From the NCBI GenBank assembly GCA_017607445.1, contig JAEVHH010000005.1:1431001-1495000 (forward strand): 64,000 nucleotides of DNA, read 5' to 3'. Source of the DNA: Histoplasma ohiense. Its lineage: Eukaryota > Ascomycota > Eurotiomycetes > Onygenales > Ajellomycetaceae. Under the pieces are notes generated by a model, which searched no databases, was not told the DNA's origin, and worked only from the letters and a program-made list of their open reading frames with translations. A program made the position numbers and the translations under genes. Each line of letters begins with the position of its first letter. The first letter of the stretch is position 1. Shown piece by piece: positions 11,472-22,392 of the stretch.

Positions 11472-12973
11472 ATGGATTTACTCCAGAAGGAATATCAACG
11501 ACTTTGGAAGCGAGCCCACAGCGGGAAAAGCATCAAAGATGTGCAGGCCACAATTGACCTGCTCCAAGAAGCAAGAAACACCATTGCCAAGAGTGAGTGG
11601 CTCCTCCTGCTAAACACATTGCCCGAAATCGATAGCAATATGCAAGGCCTGCGGGAAAGGGGTTCACCATTTTAAAAAGATTTATACTAATGTCTTATCT
11701 GTTTAGATCCCAGTTCAGCGCCCATCACTTTGGCAAAGCTACAAAATCCTGTCAAGTCTTCCTTCGATGCAACCAACGAGAGTCTCAAAGACACCCATAG
11801 CGGTCTTAACAAATATACCAAGGCTTTGGACAAGGTAAGATCACAACATGTGAATGGGCAATCTGTGAAAATACTGTGCACATGGAAGTGGTTCAAGGAG
11901 TATTAAATTTTTATTGTCTTTCTTTATAGCTCTTTAAAGACAAGCCTCTTCCCTATGACGCTCTTTCGGCACAGCCCGCACTGGTGAACAGAGCTATTGC
12001 CATGCACCTACTTCGGGAGGGCCAGTTTTCCGTCGCATCTACATTTTTATCAGAAGTAGCCAAAAATCCAACTCCCGCACAACCCGCTCCTGAGCAGCCT
12101 GATTCTGACTCTTTCGACATTCTCATGGAGATGGAGCAAATGAAATCGGGAGATATCACGAAGCAGTTTGTTCTCATGTATCAAATCCTTCATGAGTTAA
12201 AAGAAGAACGAAACTTAGTACCAGCCATACAGTGGGCCTCGGATCATCGACATCAGTTAGAAGCAAGGGGGAGCAATCTAGAGTTTGAATTGTGCAAGTT
12301 GCAGTTCGTGTGGTTATTCCATGGAGGCAAAAATCCGCAAACACCGATGACAGTTGGCCGGCAACTGGCCTTGCAGTATGCCAGGAAAGAGTTCTCAGCT
12401 TTCCAGAGCAGGCACCTACCGGAAATCCAACAATTGATGGGCGCAATGGCATTTTGCCCTAATCTCGCAGACTCCCCGTATAGAAACATTTTTAACAATC
12501 CTTCTTCCTGGGATGATGTAGCACGTTCCTTCACCTGCGAATTCTGCTCTTTGCTGGGCCTAGCAGCAGAATCTCCCCTATACATAGCAGCTACGGCTGG
12601 TGCGATTGCCCTCCCTACGCTACTCAAGCTCCAAACCATTATGAAAGAAAAACGTACGGAATGGACATCTCAAAACGAACTTCCAGTAAGAAAAACATTG
12701 TTTCTTCCCCCCAGCTTCTACTCTCCTACATGCCCACCACTAATTAAAATGCAGGTCGAAATCCCCCTCCCACCATCATACCAATTCCATTCTATCTTCG
12801 TCTGCCCCGTCTCGAAAGAGCAAACCACTGACGAAAACCCGCCCATGATGATGCCCTGCGGCCACGTCATTGCCCAAGAGTCCCTCATGAGACTCAGCAA
12901 GGGTTCCAGATTTAAATGCCCGTATTGTCCGAACGAAAGTCATCCAAAGGACGCTCAGAAATTGTTTTTGTAG
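11472..12973 (+). CDS. RMD5: GID/CTLH E3 ubiquitin ligase RING subunit Rmd5/Gid2
   Basis: Four exons: 11472-11592, 11707-11834, 11930-12685 and 12755-12973; frame closes to 407 residues (yeast Rmd5 is 421). Rmd5 pairs with Fyv10/Gid9 as the catalytic RING module of the GID ligase, which degrades gluconeogenic enzymes. The middle region (about 90-260) is helical, as expected for LisH/CTLH-CRA. The C-terminus has the degenerate Gid-type RING: CPVSKEQ, MMMPCGHVI, then KCPYCPNE and a final hydrophobic KLFL. The third intron (12686-12754, 69 bp) has no stop and length divisible by three, so a retained-intron form would add 23 residues just before the RING; the spliced form reads NELPVEIPLPPSYQFHSIF, the conserved sequence. 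Confidence 0.9.
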
Positions 12974-14218
12974 CTTCTGAAGAAAGAAATAACACCGACA
13001 TGACGTTGAAATTTCCCATTTGATTTGGCTTTATTATTTTTTATTTTATTTTTATTTTATTTCTTTTATCTAACTTGTATACATCGCATCTCCCTGGGCG
13101 TCTACGGCGTTTTTCCCTCGAACTTTGCCTATTCAAGCTGGCTTTTACAAGTATCCTTTGCGGTGTCACCTTTTATAGCGGCGCATGGAGTTGGGAGGGG
13201 AACCAGAGACAGAGTGTTAAGGGATAGGACAAACAGTCTATCAAGGACAGGGCAAGCTATGCTGGCTGGAGCAATGAAACGCACACCAATTATTTTTACA
13301 ACTCGTACTCAACCTACCTCTCTTCACCCTCTCCCTATTGTTTTGGGCCTTCCTTTCTTCTTCGTTTTACAATTTTGGAATCAAAATGATTTCCTTGCGT
13401 CTCTGCTCTGCATTATTCTTATTCTTATATCGGTCGATAGCTCAATCTAATATCGTATCGTCTTAGATAAATCGAGTTTCCCGGCAATAGCTAAAATATC
13501 CTATCGCTTTCCCCTTCTTCACCCATTCGTCGGTGATATTATGTATAGAAATTTTTATAAAAGAGAAGAAAAGCAGAAACGAGTTTCATTTTGGCAATAT
13601 CTTTAGCTAGCTAGAGTCAATATTACTATCTTTTGTTTAGAAGAAACAAACAAAAATTATTCTTCTAATTCTTTTTTTTTTGGGGGGGCCTTATGTTACT
13701 TAATCATCCATCCACTGCGGTTTTCAATGAGACAAAGAATACTATGATTGATAAATCATGGAATTTATCGGGAAGTGTAGCTGGCGAAATTAAAAGTCTC
13801 CTCCAAAGGTCCGCTCGCGGAAAATAGGAACGCAAAAAAAAAAAAAAAAAACCATTAAGGGAAAGAGGAACAATTGCTAAAACAAGTAAATAAAAGGAAA
13901 TGTTTTCCCCATCCTCCTTTACCGTTCTCCGTACTCCGTATAAAAACAAACATGGGCAATACGTATCCGCGATGAATAACGAACAGCACAATCAACCATC
14001 CCACCCCATTAGCGCCGTGCTGTAGGAATCAAGCATAAAACATGAAGAATAACGTGGCCGCGTCACATGAAAAAAAAAATGAAAATGAAAAAAAGAAAAT
14101 GAAAAAAAAAAGAGAAGAACAATAAAAAGGAAGGGAGAAAGACCTTAAAATTCCTCGCATACCTCCGGAACCCCTTTCACCTTTTGTGGCCTCCCGCTCC
14201 GCACTCAACCCCACTTAT
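12974..14218. other. Intergenic between convergent RMD5 and SRA-YDG gene
   Basis: 3'-flanking sequence of two convergent genes. It is strongly A/T biased, with TTTTA-type repeats at about 13028-13070 and A-runs near 13835-13850 and 14070-14115. No coding exon was recognised. Confidence 0.5.
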
Positions 14219-15739
14219 CTACTTCAGCCTTGAACTGGCATCAAGATTCTGAATGGCCTTCCACTCCTCCACCTCTCTCTCCGTCGGCCGCCGCTCCTCC
14301 CCCTGGTACCGAATCGGAGTCTGGCCCGGGATCCTCCGCAATCTAAACCGATGCAACATGGTCTGCGAATCCAGCAACTCCACACCGTCAATCTCATAGA
14401 GCCCATCGTACCGGAAACCAGCAACGGGGCGGTACGGGTTAATCTTCGGCAGTTTCGAGCTGCGCAGGACGCGGATGGGGTTCCGTTTCGTCTGGGATTC
14501 GATGAGTAGGTTCGTCCCCGCGGAGGTGTGGCCGTCCTTGCCGCGCGTGCCGCAGTACGAGATGGTGTCTCCCTGGTCGATGTCCGGGTAACCTTTCCCC
14601 GCCGAACTGAGGATGATAGACACGGCGCCGATCTTGTCGCGGCCGGAGATGCCTGCTTCTATCTCACCGTGCGCGCCGTCGCGGATCGTGGTGATCTGCA
14701 ACGGGAACCATTGGCCATTGAGCAGCCCGTTGTCGCCCACGACAATGCTGTCCCGTTTGAATTTGTAGCTGGAGTCTAGTCTGCGGGCGGTCCGGACACG
14801 GTCCCCGGAGTTGATGCCGCGGAGTAAACTGGGGTCGAAGTCTCCACTTTTCCAGCGGAGGAGGATCGCTTCGCAATCCAACTTGATGTCCCAGGGGACG
14901 GCGCTGTTAGGACTGTGGACAATGGCTGGAAGGCCGGTGGTGGGGTCCATGAATTTTTCAAGGACGGAAGGTAAAGCTGTGTCGATGTCGTAGAATTGGA
15001 GTTGTTGGACGCGTCCTCGCATTCGTTTAAAGATGCCAGGGCGCTCGATTTCCGGGGCGATGGATGCGCTTTTGAAGAGCGTCAGGAGCGAGAGAACGTC
15101 ATCGGCTGATCTTTGGAGACGGCCTCTTTCTTTCATTGAGATGTAGCGGAAGCTGGGATTGGAGGCGTTAGTTGCGCTTTTTGGTTATCTGAACGTGATA
15201 CATTTGTAAAAAAAACAACGCGTTGAAAAGGCAGGACAAAGGGGGAGGGGCCATGGGGAGCTGTATACTCACGTCTGCGATTCGCGGGCGGGCTTTGGGC
15301 CTTTAGGTTTGTGTTTGCGTTTGGGGATGGGAAGCCCTGGGGCAATGCGACAGTCCAACACGCCATCCCTCGCAGCTCTCGGGCAATCCCGCGAGACGGC
15401 GCAGGTGCATTTGCAAGAGTCTACAGTAGGTCTTTTTCTTTTTGAAACAGAGTTATCTGCAGGTGGTTGTGGGGTGAGCGGTCGATCCACGCGCCCAGGA
15501 GTGTCCTCGAGGGCAGAGCTTGAAACGGACGGGGTTTGCCCTGTCAACAAGGTACCGTCAACCACATCCGTAGTTCCGGGGGCTCTGGAAGCCACCGTCT
15601 CAATCGCAGAGGGCATACTGATGGACTGCTCCTGTTTGAGTTCATTGAAACGCGCCGCGAACTTCTCAGCGAACGAGGGGATCGCAGGAGAGATCCCGTG
15701 CGTTTCCTGGGGCTCTGGCTTCACGTAGGTGGAGTCCAT
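14219..15739 (-). CDS. SRA-YDG (SAD/SRA) domain protein
   Basis: Exon 1 is 15739-15273 and exon 2 is 15152-14219; the join (AC|C) closes in frame to 466 residues. The first 190 residues are low-complexity with a Cys cluster (CKCTCAVSRDC) and a basic stretch (KRKHKPKGPKP). The SRA domain occupies about 265-430: GDRVRT, GQWFPLQITT, GISGRDKIGAVSIILS, YPDIDQGDTISYCG, PIRVLRS, FRYDGLYEI (the YDG signature) and HRFRLRRIPGQTP. SRA domains flip out and read 5-methylcytosine or hydroxymethylcytosine (UHRF1, SUVH proteins, bacterial modification-dependent restriction). The Asp and aromatic positions of the pocket appear present; the UHRF1-type NKR finger is not. No RING, SET or nuclease domain is attached. 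It is divergent from the 2OG oxygenase gene. Confidence 0.85.
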
Positions 15740-16534
15740 TACAATCCAGAAATCGACGAGAGGAAGACAAGGAAAAAGGAAAAGAGAAGAACTTGAAAGA
15801 ATTGAAGTGCGTATACAGCTTTAATGCGTCGACGCAGACAAAAGGTAGAGGATGAAGGTGGGAAACGTGAGACTTGAAACGTATGTATGGCCTCTGGTGA
15901 TATGAAGATGAGCGGACTCGGACCGGGAGAATGAAACGCAGTCACGAGAATGGAGTCTGAGAGAGTCCTCTCATCGAATAAGTTGTCTCGACCTGGCGAA
16001 ACTAGAGCAGATGCCAGAGCTGCAGCGACTGTTCAGTGCTCTGCGTCTGCAGGTCGAGTTGATGCGGGAGCATCGGAAATATTATTAATAATAATAACTG
16101 CAGTTCTGGGTAGCCAGTCACAGCAGCGGTAGAAGAAGCAGCAGCTCCGCCAGAACTCCTGTTTCTGCTCGTTTCCATCCAGACTGCTTGCTATCCAGTG
16201 GTTGTTGTAGGGTTGTTGTCGCATTGCATATTCTCGCTGCTCTCCAGGTCGACCTTGTGGGGATCAACGGCGGGTGGCCGCGATCAAGATGCTTTGGGAG
16301 CAAAGTGGATATGCCTGACATTATATTTTATATTCTAAACAAACTAGGATTAAACTTGAACTCAAAAGCCAGTATTTAAGTTACTAGTTAACTAGTTAAC
16401 TAAGTAGCTACATAACTTTGTTACCTTCGACTTGATATCCCAGGCCGAACCCTTGAGCTGTCATTCACATATATGTCGATCAGGGATCCATACAAACTAA
16501 CTATTTACATATAAACTAACCATCTCATGTCAAG
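15740..16534. promoter_or_regulatory. Divergent upstream region of SRA-YDG and 2OG oxygenase genes
   Basis: 795 bp between divergent start codons. It contains a perfect 14-bp palindrome (ACTAGTTAACTAGT, 16383-16396) followed by further TAACTA repeats, and the stretch CAAACTAACTATTTACATATA with a second copy of AAACTAAC immediately downstream (about 16494-16520). No coding exon was recognised. Confidence 0.45.
16383..16396. repeat. Perfect 14-bp palindrome ACTAGTTAACTAGT
   Basis: The sequence equals its own reverse complement and is followed by another copy of the TTAACTA core. It sits 139 bp upstream of the 2OG oxygenase start codon, where a dimeric regulator could bind; this role is a guess. 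Confidence 0.7.
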
Positions 16535-17877
16535 ATGGGCTCGTCCCCGGTCCAAGGACACCCAGTAACCGTCAGTCTAAAAGAGCTGGAACAAGGTAAG
16601 CGCATGAACTCTCCCTTTACTCCTCTTAATCTTCCACGCCGTCCCTAAGCTTCCAGATACAAGCAGACGCCGGGTTCTAATGTATAAAGCGCCAAAGGGT
16701 CTGTGTCTTTCGAGACCTTAACAGAAGCTTTCGGCCCCTCTTCGCTCGGCATCATCGTTGTCAAGGACCTGCCCGCTCGCTTCCGCGACCTGCGCGCCAC
16801 CGCCCTGTCCAATGCCTCTCTCGTAGCGGCCCTCCCTCCAGCCGAGCTCGGTATGTGCAGAACAAAGACAAAACCAGATAATAGATAATAGGGATAAATA
16901 CCCCTTGGGGGATGAAATAAAATAAACGCTGAATAAACTGACCAAACCTCACCCATCGCGCATCGCGCATCGCAGACGCCCTCTCGAGCCCCGCCTCCAA
17001 ATACCTCGTAGGCTGGTCCTGCGGCAAAGAAACCCTTCGATCCGGCCGTTTCGACACGCTCAAGGGCTCCTATTACGTTAACTGCGCATTCTACCAGGAC
17101 CCCGCGCTGCAGGGCGCGCCCGCGGACCACTTCCCGGATTTCCCGCAGTACACGGCCCCGAACCTCTGGCCCAGCCCGCAGCTCCTGCCCACGTTCCGCG
17201 GCAGTGTCGAGCAGCTCTGCGCCCTGATCATCGATACGGCGGCGTTGGTGGCGCGGGCCTGTGATCGCTATGCGCTGGCTAATATTGAAGGATACAGGAG
17301 CGGCTACCTGGAGCATGTTGTCCGGACAAGCTTGACCACCAAAGCGAGGCTGTTGCATTATTTCCCTGCGGTGGAAGATGTGATCGGGAACAGGGATGGT
17401 GGTGATGATGACGATGGCAACGACGACGATGATGATGATGATGATGATGACTGGTGCGCCACGCACGTTGACCACAGCTGCCTCACCGGTCTCACCTCCG
17501 CCATGTTTGTCGACGAAGAGGCAAATCCGCCCGCTTCACTCTCATCGTCATCAGCAACAGCATCTAGCAACATCCCCGAACTACCGAATTCCCCGGACCC
17601 GAAGGCCGGGTTGTACATCCGCTCGCGCACGGGACAGGTCGTCAAGGTGAATATCCCCAAGGACTGCCTGGCGTTTCAGACGGGGGAGGCGCTGGAGTTG
17701 ATTACCAGGGGCCGATTCCGGGCCGTGCCGCATTTCGTTCGAGGGGTGAGGCGTGCGCGGGGGAAGATTGCAAGGAATACCTTGGCCGTGTTTACGCAGC
17801 CGAACTTGGGCGAGGAGGTGCAGGAGGGTAAGTCGTTTGCGGACTTTGCGAGGGAGGTGGTGGAGAGGAATCACTAG
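16535..17877 (+). CDS. 2-oxoglutarate/Fe(II)-dependent oxygenase-like protein
   Basis: Three exons: 16535-16595, 16698-16850 and 16976-17877; the frame closes to 371 residues. The C-terminal half has the jelly-roll iron site: HxD in CATHVDHSCLTGLT, distal His in FRAVPHFV, and the 2OG-binding Arg in ARNTLAVF. The N-terminal half resembles the eukaryotic clavaminate-synthase-like family (WSCGKETL, FDTLKGSYYVN). The substrate is unknown. Just before the HxD motif lies an acidic insert (DDDDGNDDDDDDDDDD) encoded by a GAT/GAC repeat, probably a surface loop of variable length. The partner across the divergent promoter is an SRA-YDG protein. There is no evidence that this enzyme acts on nucleic acid; it lacks recognisable TET or AlkB signatures. 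Confidence 0.75.
17397..17450 (+). repeat. GAT/GAC trinucleotide repeat coding for poly-Asp
   Basis: A run of GATGAC-type triplets inside the third exon of the 2OG oxygenase codes for an almost pure Asp tract. It stays in frame and should vary in length among strains. Confidence 0.85.
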
Positions 17878-18568
17878 CGGTTTTTGCTGTGTGGGATATT
17901 GTTTATCATGAGTTATGATTACCTATCGAGATTTGTCTGGGTCGTGGTTTTGTTTTTGCTTTTTTTTTTCTCTTATATATGATACAGTACTGAGCATGTA
18001 TGTGTGTCCCTTTTCCTTGCCCCCCCCGCTTTTTTTTTTTTTTTTTTGGCGGTGGAACGTATGTAATGGATATTTGTTGCCTTGATGATATTGATTACTT
18101 TATATGCAAAATGTCTTGCCTTTTGTGGATGTGGTATAAAAGTGAACGAGAATGCCAGATAACTAGAAACGGGCATTGTATGCTCAACTGAGTCTTAAAG
18201 CGCTAAAGAAGGGTAAAGAATACAGAGGTATCTCGGTAGAAGTACATAGTGAAGAAAGAAAAGAGAATATGGGATCAAAAAGACTCAATGTGTAGGAGAG
18301 GCAGGGCCACGGAGATGGGCGCATGCAAAAAGAAATCAACATGGAAGATGAATAATTTCCTCCAAAACGAACCGCTGGTATCCCACCCAGCCTGCTATGT
18401 GGTTTGAAGTACCATTTCTGTTCCCCAAGGAAACCCATCGCTGCCGCCAGAATGAAAAAGGAAACGGAAAAGAAGATAAGAGAAAATCAACCAAGGAAAG
18501 GGTTACCTCTAATGCTGTGGAAGAAGAAATGCAACCTGTCCAATTCACGACGCCCAGAAGTTAATCGA
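17878..18568. other. Intergenic between convergent 2OG oxygenase and Clr2 genes
   Basis: 3'-flanking sequence with T-runs near 17960 and 18031-18047. No coding exon was recognised. Confidence 0.5.
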
Positions 18569-21279
18569 TTACATGTATTTAGTTCGTTTTGACTTTGGAG
18601 CGTACGGCTTATAATCGCCGCCCTCGCTCTCCTCGGTTCCACCGCGGACCAAAGGCGCCTGCGCGAGAATGACCTGTAGGTCATCGTTCTCGTCACTCTC
18701 GCTCCTCCCACTAACGTCCGAAGCAGCAGCAGAAGTAAGATCTATGGGAGTCTGGTTTGCCGAAGGCTCCAATGGCCCAAGCGCGCTAGTGACCAGCGAA
18801 CTCATCTTGCCCACGTTTTCAAAAGTAGACGACTTAGCGCTGCTGCCAATGAGTGGCCTGCCCATCGTGCGGGGGATTTTGGCATCTCTGATATCTGACC
18901 CGTTCGCGGTCCCGTCAATGATGCGCAGGTTTGCACGGAACATCTTGGGATCCCTCGAGTCATCGTATATGCCAACTTCCTCCAAATTCAAGCTTTCCAG
19001 GGCAAGCGTCTCGACCCTGGAATCTCCGAAGAACCACTCTTTGTCAGGGGCTAATCGCTGATCCGTCAAGCGGCCATATTCGCGGCCTGCTATGACTCCT
19101 TCCATATCTAATCCGAGCGAGAGGTCATCGAACATAAGGGACATGAGCTCTGATTCGTAACAGCGGCCAACAACGTGATCTAGAGATATTTGAATACGAT
19201 GCTTCTCTGGTTGCATGCGGTACCATTTGCCATAGCCACGCATTCCCACACACTCAAAAGAGTCGATGACTTCCTCATAGGTAAGAGGACTGGGAGTTCC
19301 GATTGAATTCGGCTCTTTATAGGCATTCTTCGGTGAGAGGGTGTAAGCTTTGCCAACGAGGCGAACTGCTGTTGACTGACATAGCAGGGGAGAGTTAAGG
19401 TCAGCGTCGCAGTTTCTGAGCTTGACCTGGATACTCTCAATGACTAACACATCGGTAACCTGATGATGTGGATCTGCCAAAATTGATTTTTGCCGTGGCA
19501 TGAGTCGAACGCCGTCGCCTCTTATCAGGAGTTCAGAACCAATAAATATTCCTTTACAATATACTGTTGCGTCGGGCCACACCCCCTTGAAATGGTACTT
19601 GTTAACCACCGAACAAGAAGACATGATTGTGAGCGCGTTTTTAATAGATGGGTGATAGTCGTCAGGGTCGACTCCCTGTAGGAATATCTGCCAGTAGTTC
19701 AGGGGCCGAATGCAGTTCAGCGGTACGTATTTGTATTGACGCGAGAGGTTCTTGTTAGTGCTATTAGGGTCGGGGAATGTCTCTATCCGGAAACCAGATG
19801 TGTTGACGGCAAATTTCTTCTTGGTTTCTGTAATTATATCTTCAAGAATAGGAGGTTCCTCAGCCGTTTGCGCAACAGTGCCTGCTCGCCATTCGGGGAT
19901 GCCAAGGAATTTCTTATTTTTGCGGCAATACATTTCGAAACGTTCAGTTGACCAGTTGAACCTAAGCTCTGTTCCCTGGAAGGAGTAGCACCATAGAACA
20001 AGTTCGCCAAGGCGGGGGATAAACGAGTGTTGCATAAACGTTCTGGTTAGGTGTTCCTGTAGTGTGTTGCGTTGCGCTCTCCAGTCCATGCTTAATGGCT
20101 CCTTAATTGGTTGATCAATGCTGCCTCTTTCTTGTAACTTGAAAATCAGAGTCTTGAACACGTCTGGTGTCCCCTCCTCATCCTCAGCAATATATTTCCT
20201 CGTTTTTGGACGCCCTATACCGACCAGCGGCTGTCAGAGGCTACGCATCAAATGGAAACCGGGACAAATTATACAAAGGCAAACGGGTCAGCCTCTCTTA
20301 CCGGGTTTGCCTCCTACACCATTTGTGGATGCGCTCCCTCCACCAACTTTCTGCTTAGTCTTGGGGCCAGGCTTGCGTCGCAGTCTCGCCATGGAAGGGT
20401 CGTCGGAGTTAATTGCTTGTTTACCGGTTCTGCAGAGATCACAGCGGCATGGAACGGTACCTCGAGTCATTAAATGGCAGAAGTGAGGCCAAAATCGATT
20501 TGGAGAATTAAAGTAGTACCCCGACGGGTGGCCGTACAGATATTTATCCCGCTATTGTTATTGGAAGCCAATCAGCTTGGATTCATGAATACGCAAACAT
20601 CTTCACCAGCAGAGATACTAATACTGACGAGCGCGGGATTGTGCTGACGGGCCCTGGACATAAACACATATCCTTCGGGCAGTTGGTCAAGGATATATTG
20701 TTTCCCTATACTCCCAGTGGATTGGCAACGGTTGTTAACAAGGCAACACTTGAGTCAACAAGGGAGAATCAACAAGAAGCGAATAATTATATATATGCAA
20801 TATATCAACATATTCATGCTCAAGAAGGCAGATGAAGACCCGAGGACTAGCGCATAAGCTTGCAAAAACTTTTGAGGAGCTTCAACCACAACTACGGATG
20901 CATCTTAACCAAGTTCTCCAAATTTCCAGAAACAGGAGGATATGTAGGAAAACAAGAGAAATACGATCCAACTATGCTGCACGGTACATGAATGCAACAA
21001 TATGAAGCAGCAGTTATTCAGAACATGAAAACAAACGAGTACGACAAAGGAAACGCGGATCTCGAATGCACCAAGGACACACTAACCTGGTCTCACCTCA
21101 TCTCTTTCTTTCATCCACATATTGGCCAATTTCCGCAAATAAAGCTGCGGATCTTCTCTTTCGAATCGTGGATGTGTCGGCCAGACAGAGCTGTCGCCGT
21201 CGGTAAACGACTTGTCTATGCAGACTGTCACAACATCGTTGTCATCATCGTCTAAAGGCAGCGGGAGGAGAGGCGGCAT
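18569..21279 (-). CDS. clr2: Cryptic loci regulator 2 (Clr2), SHREC-type silencing factor
   Basis: Four exons: 21279-21087, 20705-20629, 20551-20302 and 20214-18569; all joins close in frame to 721 residues. In fission yeast Clr2 is a subunit of SHREC (Clr1-Clr2-Clr3-Mit1), which deacetylates histone H3 and remodels nucleosomes for heterochromatic silencing. The N-terminal Clr2_transil region is built from exons 1-3: YLRKLANMWMKERDE, QLPEGYVF, KYLYGHPSGYYFNSP and the Cys cluster VPCRCDLC. Next is a basic AT-hook-like GRPKTRK at the exon 3/4 join. The Clr2 domain proper follows: PLNYWQIFLQGVDPDDYHPS, FKGVWPDATVYCKG, then a long C-terminal part. The tail is acidic and Ser rich. Intron 1 is long (381 bp). 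The exon 2 donor is GTCAGT, chosen because only it keeps the frame. Confidence 0.88.
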
Positions 21280-22392
21280 GGCTTATTCGAAAAGGCGAAA
21301 TAGTCAGCTAAATAAGAGGATCTAAGTTTTTGGTCATTTTATATTAGTCCTGTTGCCGCCCAAAGACAGTTGCGGACGCGTCTTTTGGATATTTCAAGCA
21401 GAAGCAAAATGATAGATATTCCGGTCAAAGTTGCGACAAAGATTTGAATTGACCTCTTGGAGGACGAGACCACGGCTGTGATTGGCTGGCGGCGGGGCAG
21501 AGCTCGTCACGTGGGGAGCTACCTCTTGTGGTATAAAAACGTTTTTCATACCACAAGCTCTCTGGAGACCAAGAGTTGTCTCTTGGGTTACTGGCGTTCA
21601 CTAAAACCCACCAATGGCCTCCCATCCCACATAGTTATAGAAAAACATCTGAAGATATCATGATCTATATGATTGCTAATATGCTCGAGCTATGGCGACA
21701 ATTGGCGAACGGAATGAGGTAAAGTGAGGTCGAAAATCTTAGCGCTCAGGTCCACTCTCGAAGAATGATATCAACACTATTTTGAATGTGATCATTCAAA
21801 GCTTCTTGTCCAAATATCAGATTCCGACTTGGTACCATATGTTAAATTCGATTATGAGAAACTTGATACCGCGTGAGGATAGGAGTTTCTAGAACTTCTT
21901 CGCAACTTCCCTCTGTCGCTGCCTGGAGAATTTGGAGAGCTAAATATCTTTTAAACATGTGGCCGCTACGCCAAAATACGATCTCTAATGATGAATGGCT
22001 GGGAGTCTGGGTCCAGATCATCTATACTCAGGTTATATATATTATTTTTGGTCATATCCATGCCACGCGCTTCCGATCGGTTTGGAAGTGGTTCACACGA
22101 AGATGTTCTTGCGCGATGGACACGATTAACAGGGAGGAAGGTGACTTGCGGAGAGTAATCTCACTAAAAATGTATGTTTATTATGACAGCTTATGGGTTT
22201 GTTTTCGTATTTCATTGAGAGCCGAGACTGCTGGCTACGTGCCTCTTTAGATATATCGAACCCAGCCGGCTGCTAATTGCAAAAACTCACTAATTATGCA
22301 TATTCCCCATCTGCTTCCAAGCCACTCACAGCCATGATCAATTTCATCTCCATGTCGCCTGTTTTGGAACCACTGGCCAAACACCATGACAT
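21280..22392. other. Intergenic between Clr2 5' end and P450 3' end; strong hairpin at 21525
   Basis: No coding unit was recognised. A near-perfect inverted repeat at 21525-21557 is described separately. Confidence 0.45.
21525..21557. repeat. Loopless 16-bp inverted repeat
   Basis: Left arm CTTGTGGTATAAAAAC (21525-21540) is matched by the right arm GTTTTT(C)ATACCACAAG (21541-21557): all 16 positions pair, with one unpaired C as a bulge and no spacer. It lies about 250 bp upstream of the Clr2 start codon. It could form a cruciform or be a bipartite protein site. Confidence 0.85.

Noticed and set aside
16645..17475. 276-codon minus-strand frame with Ile/Val runs
   Set aside because: It is the antisense of the 2OG oxygenase; the Ile/Val run is the reverse of the GAT repeat.
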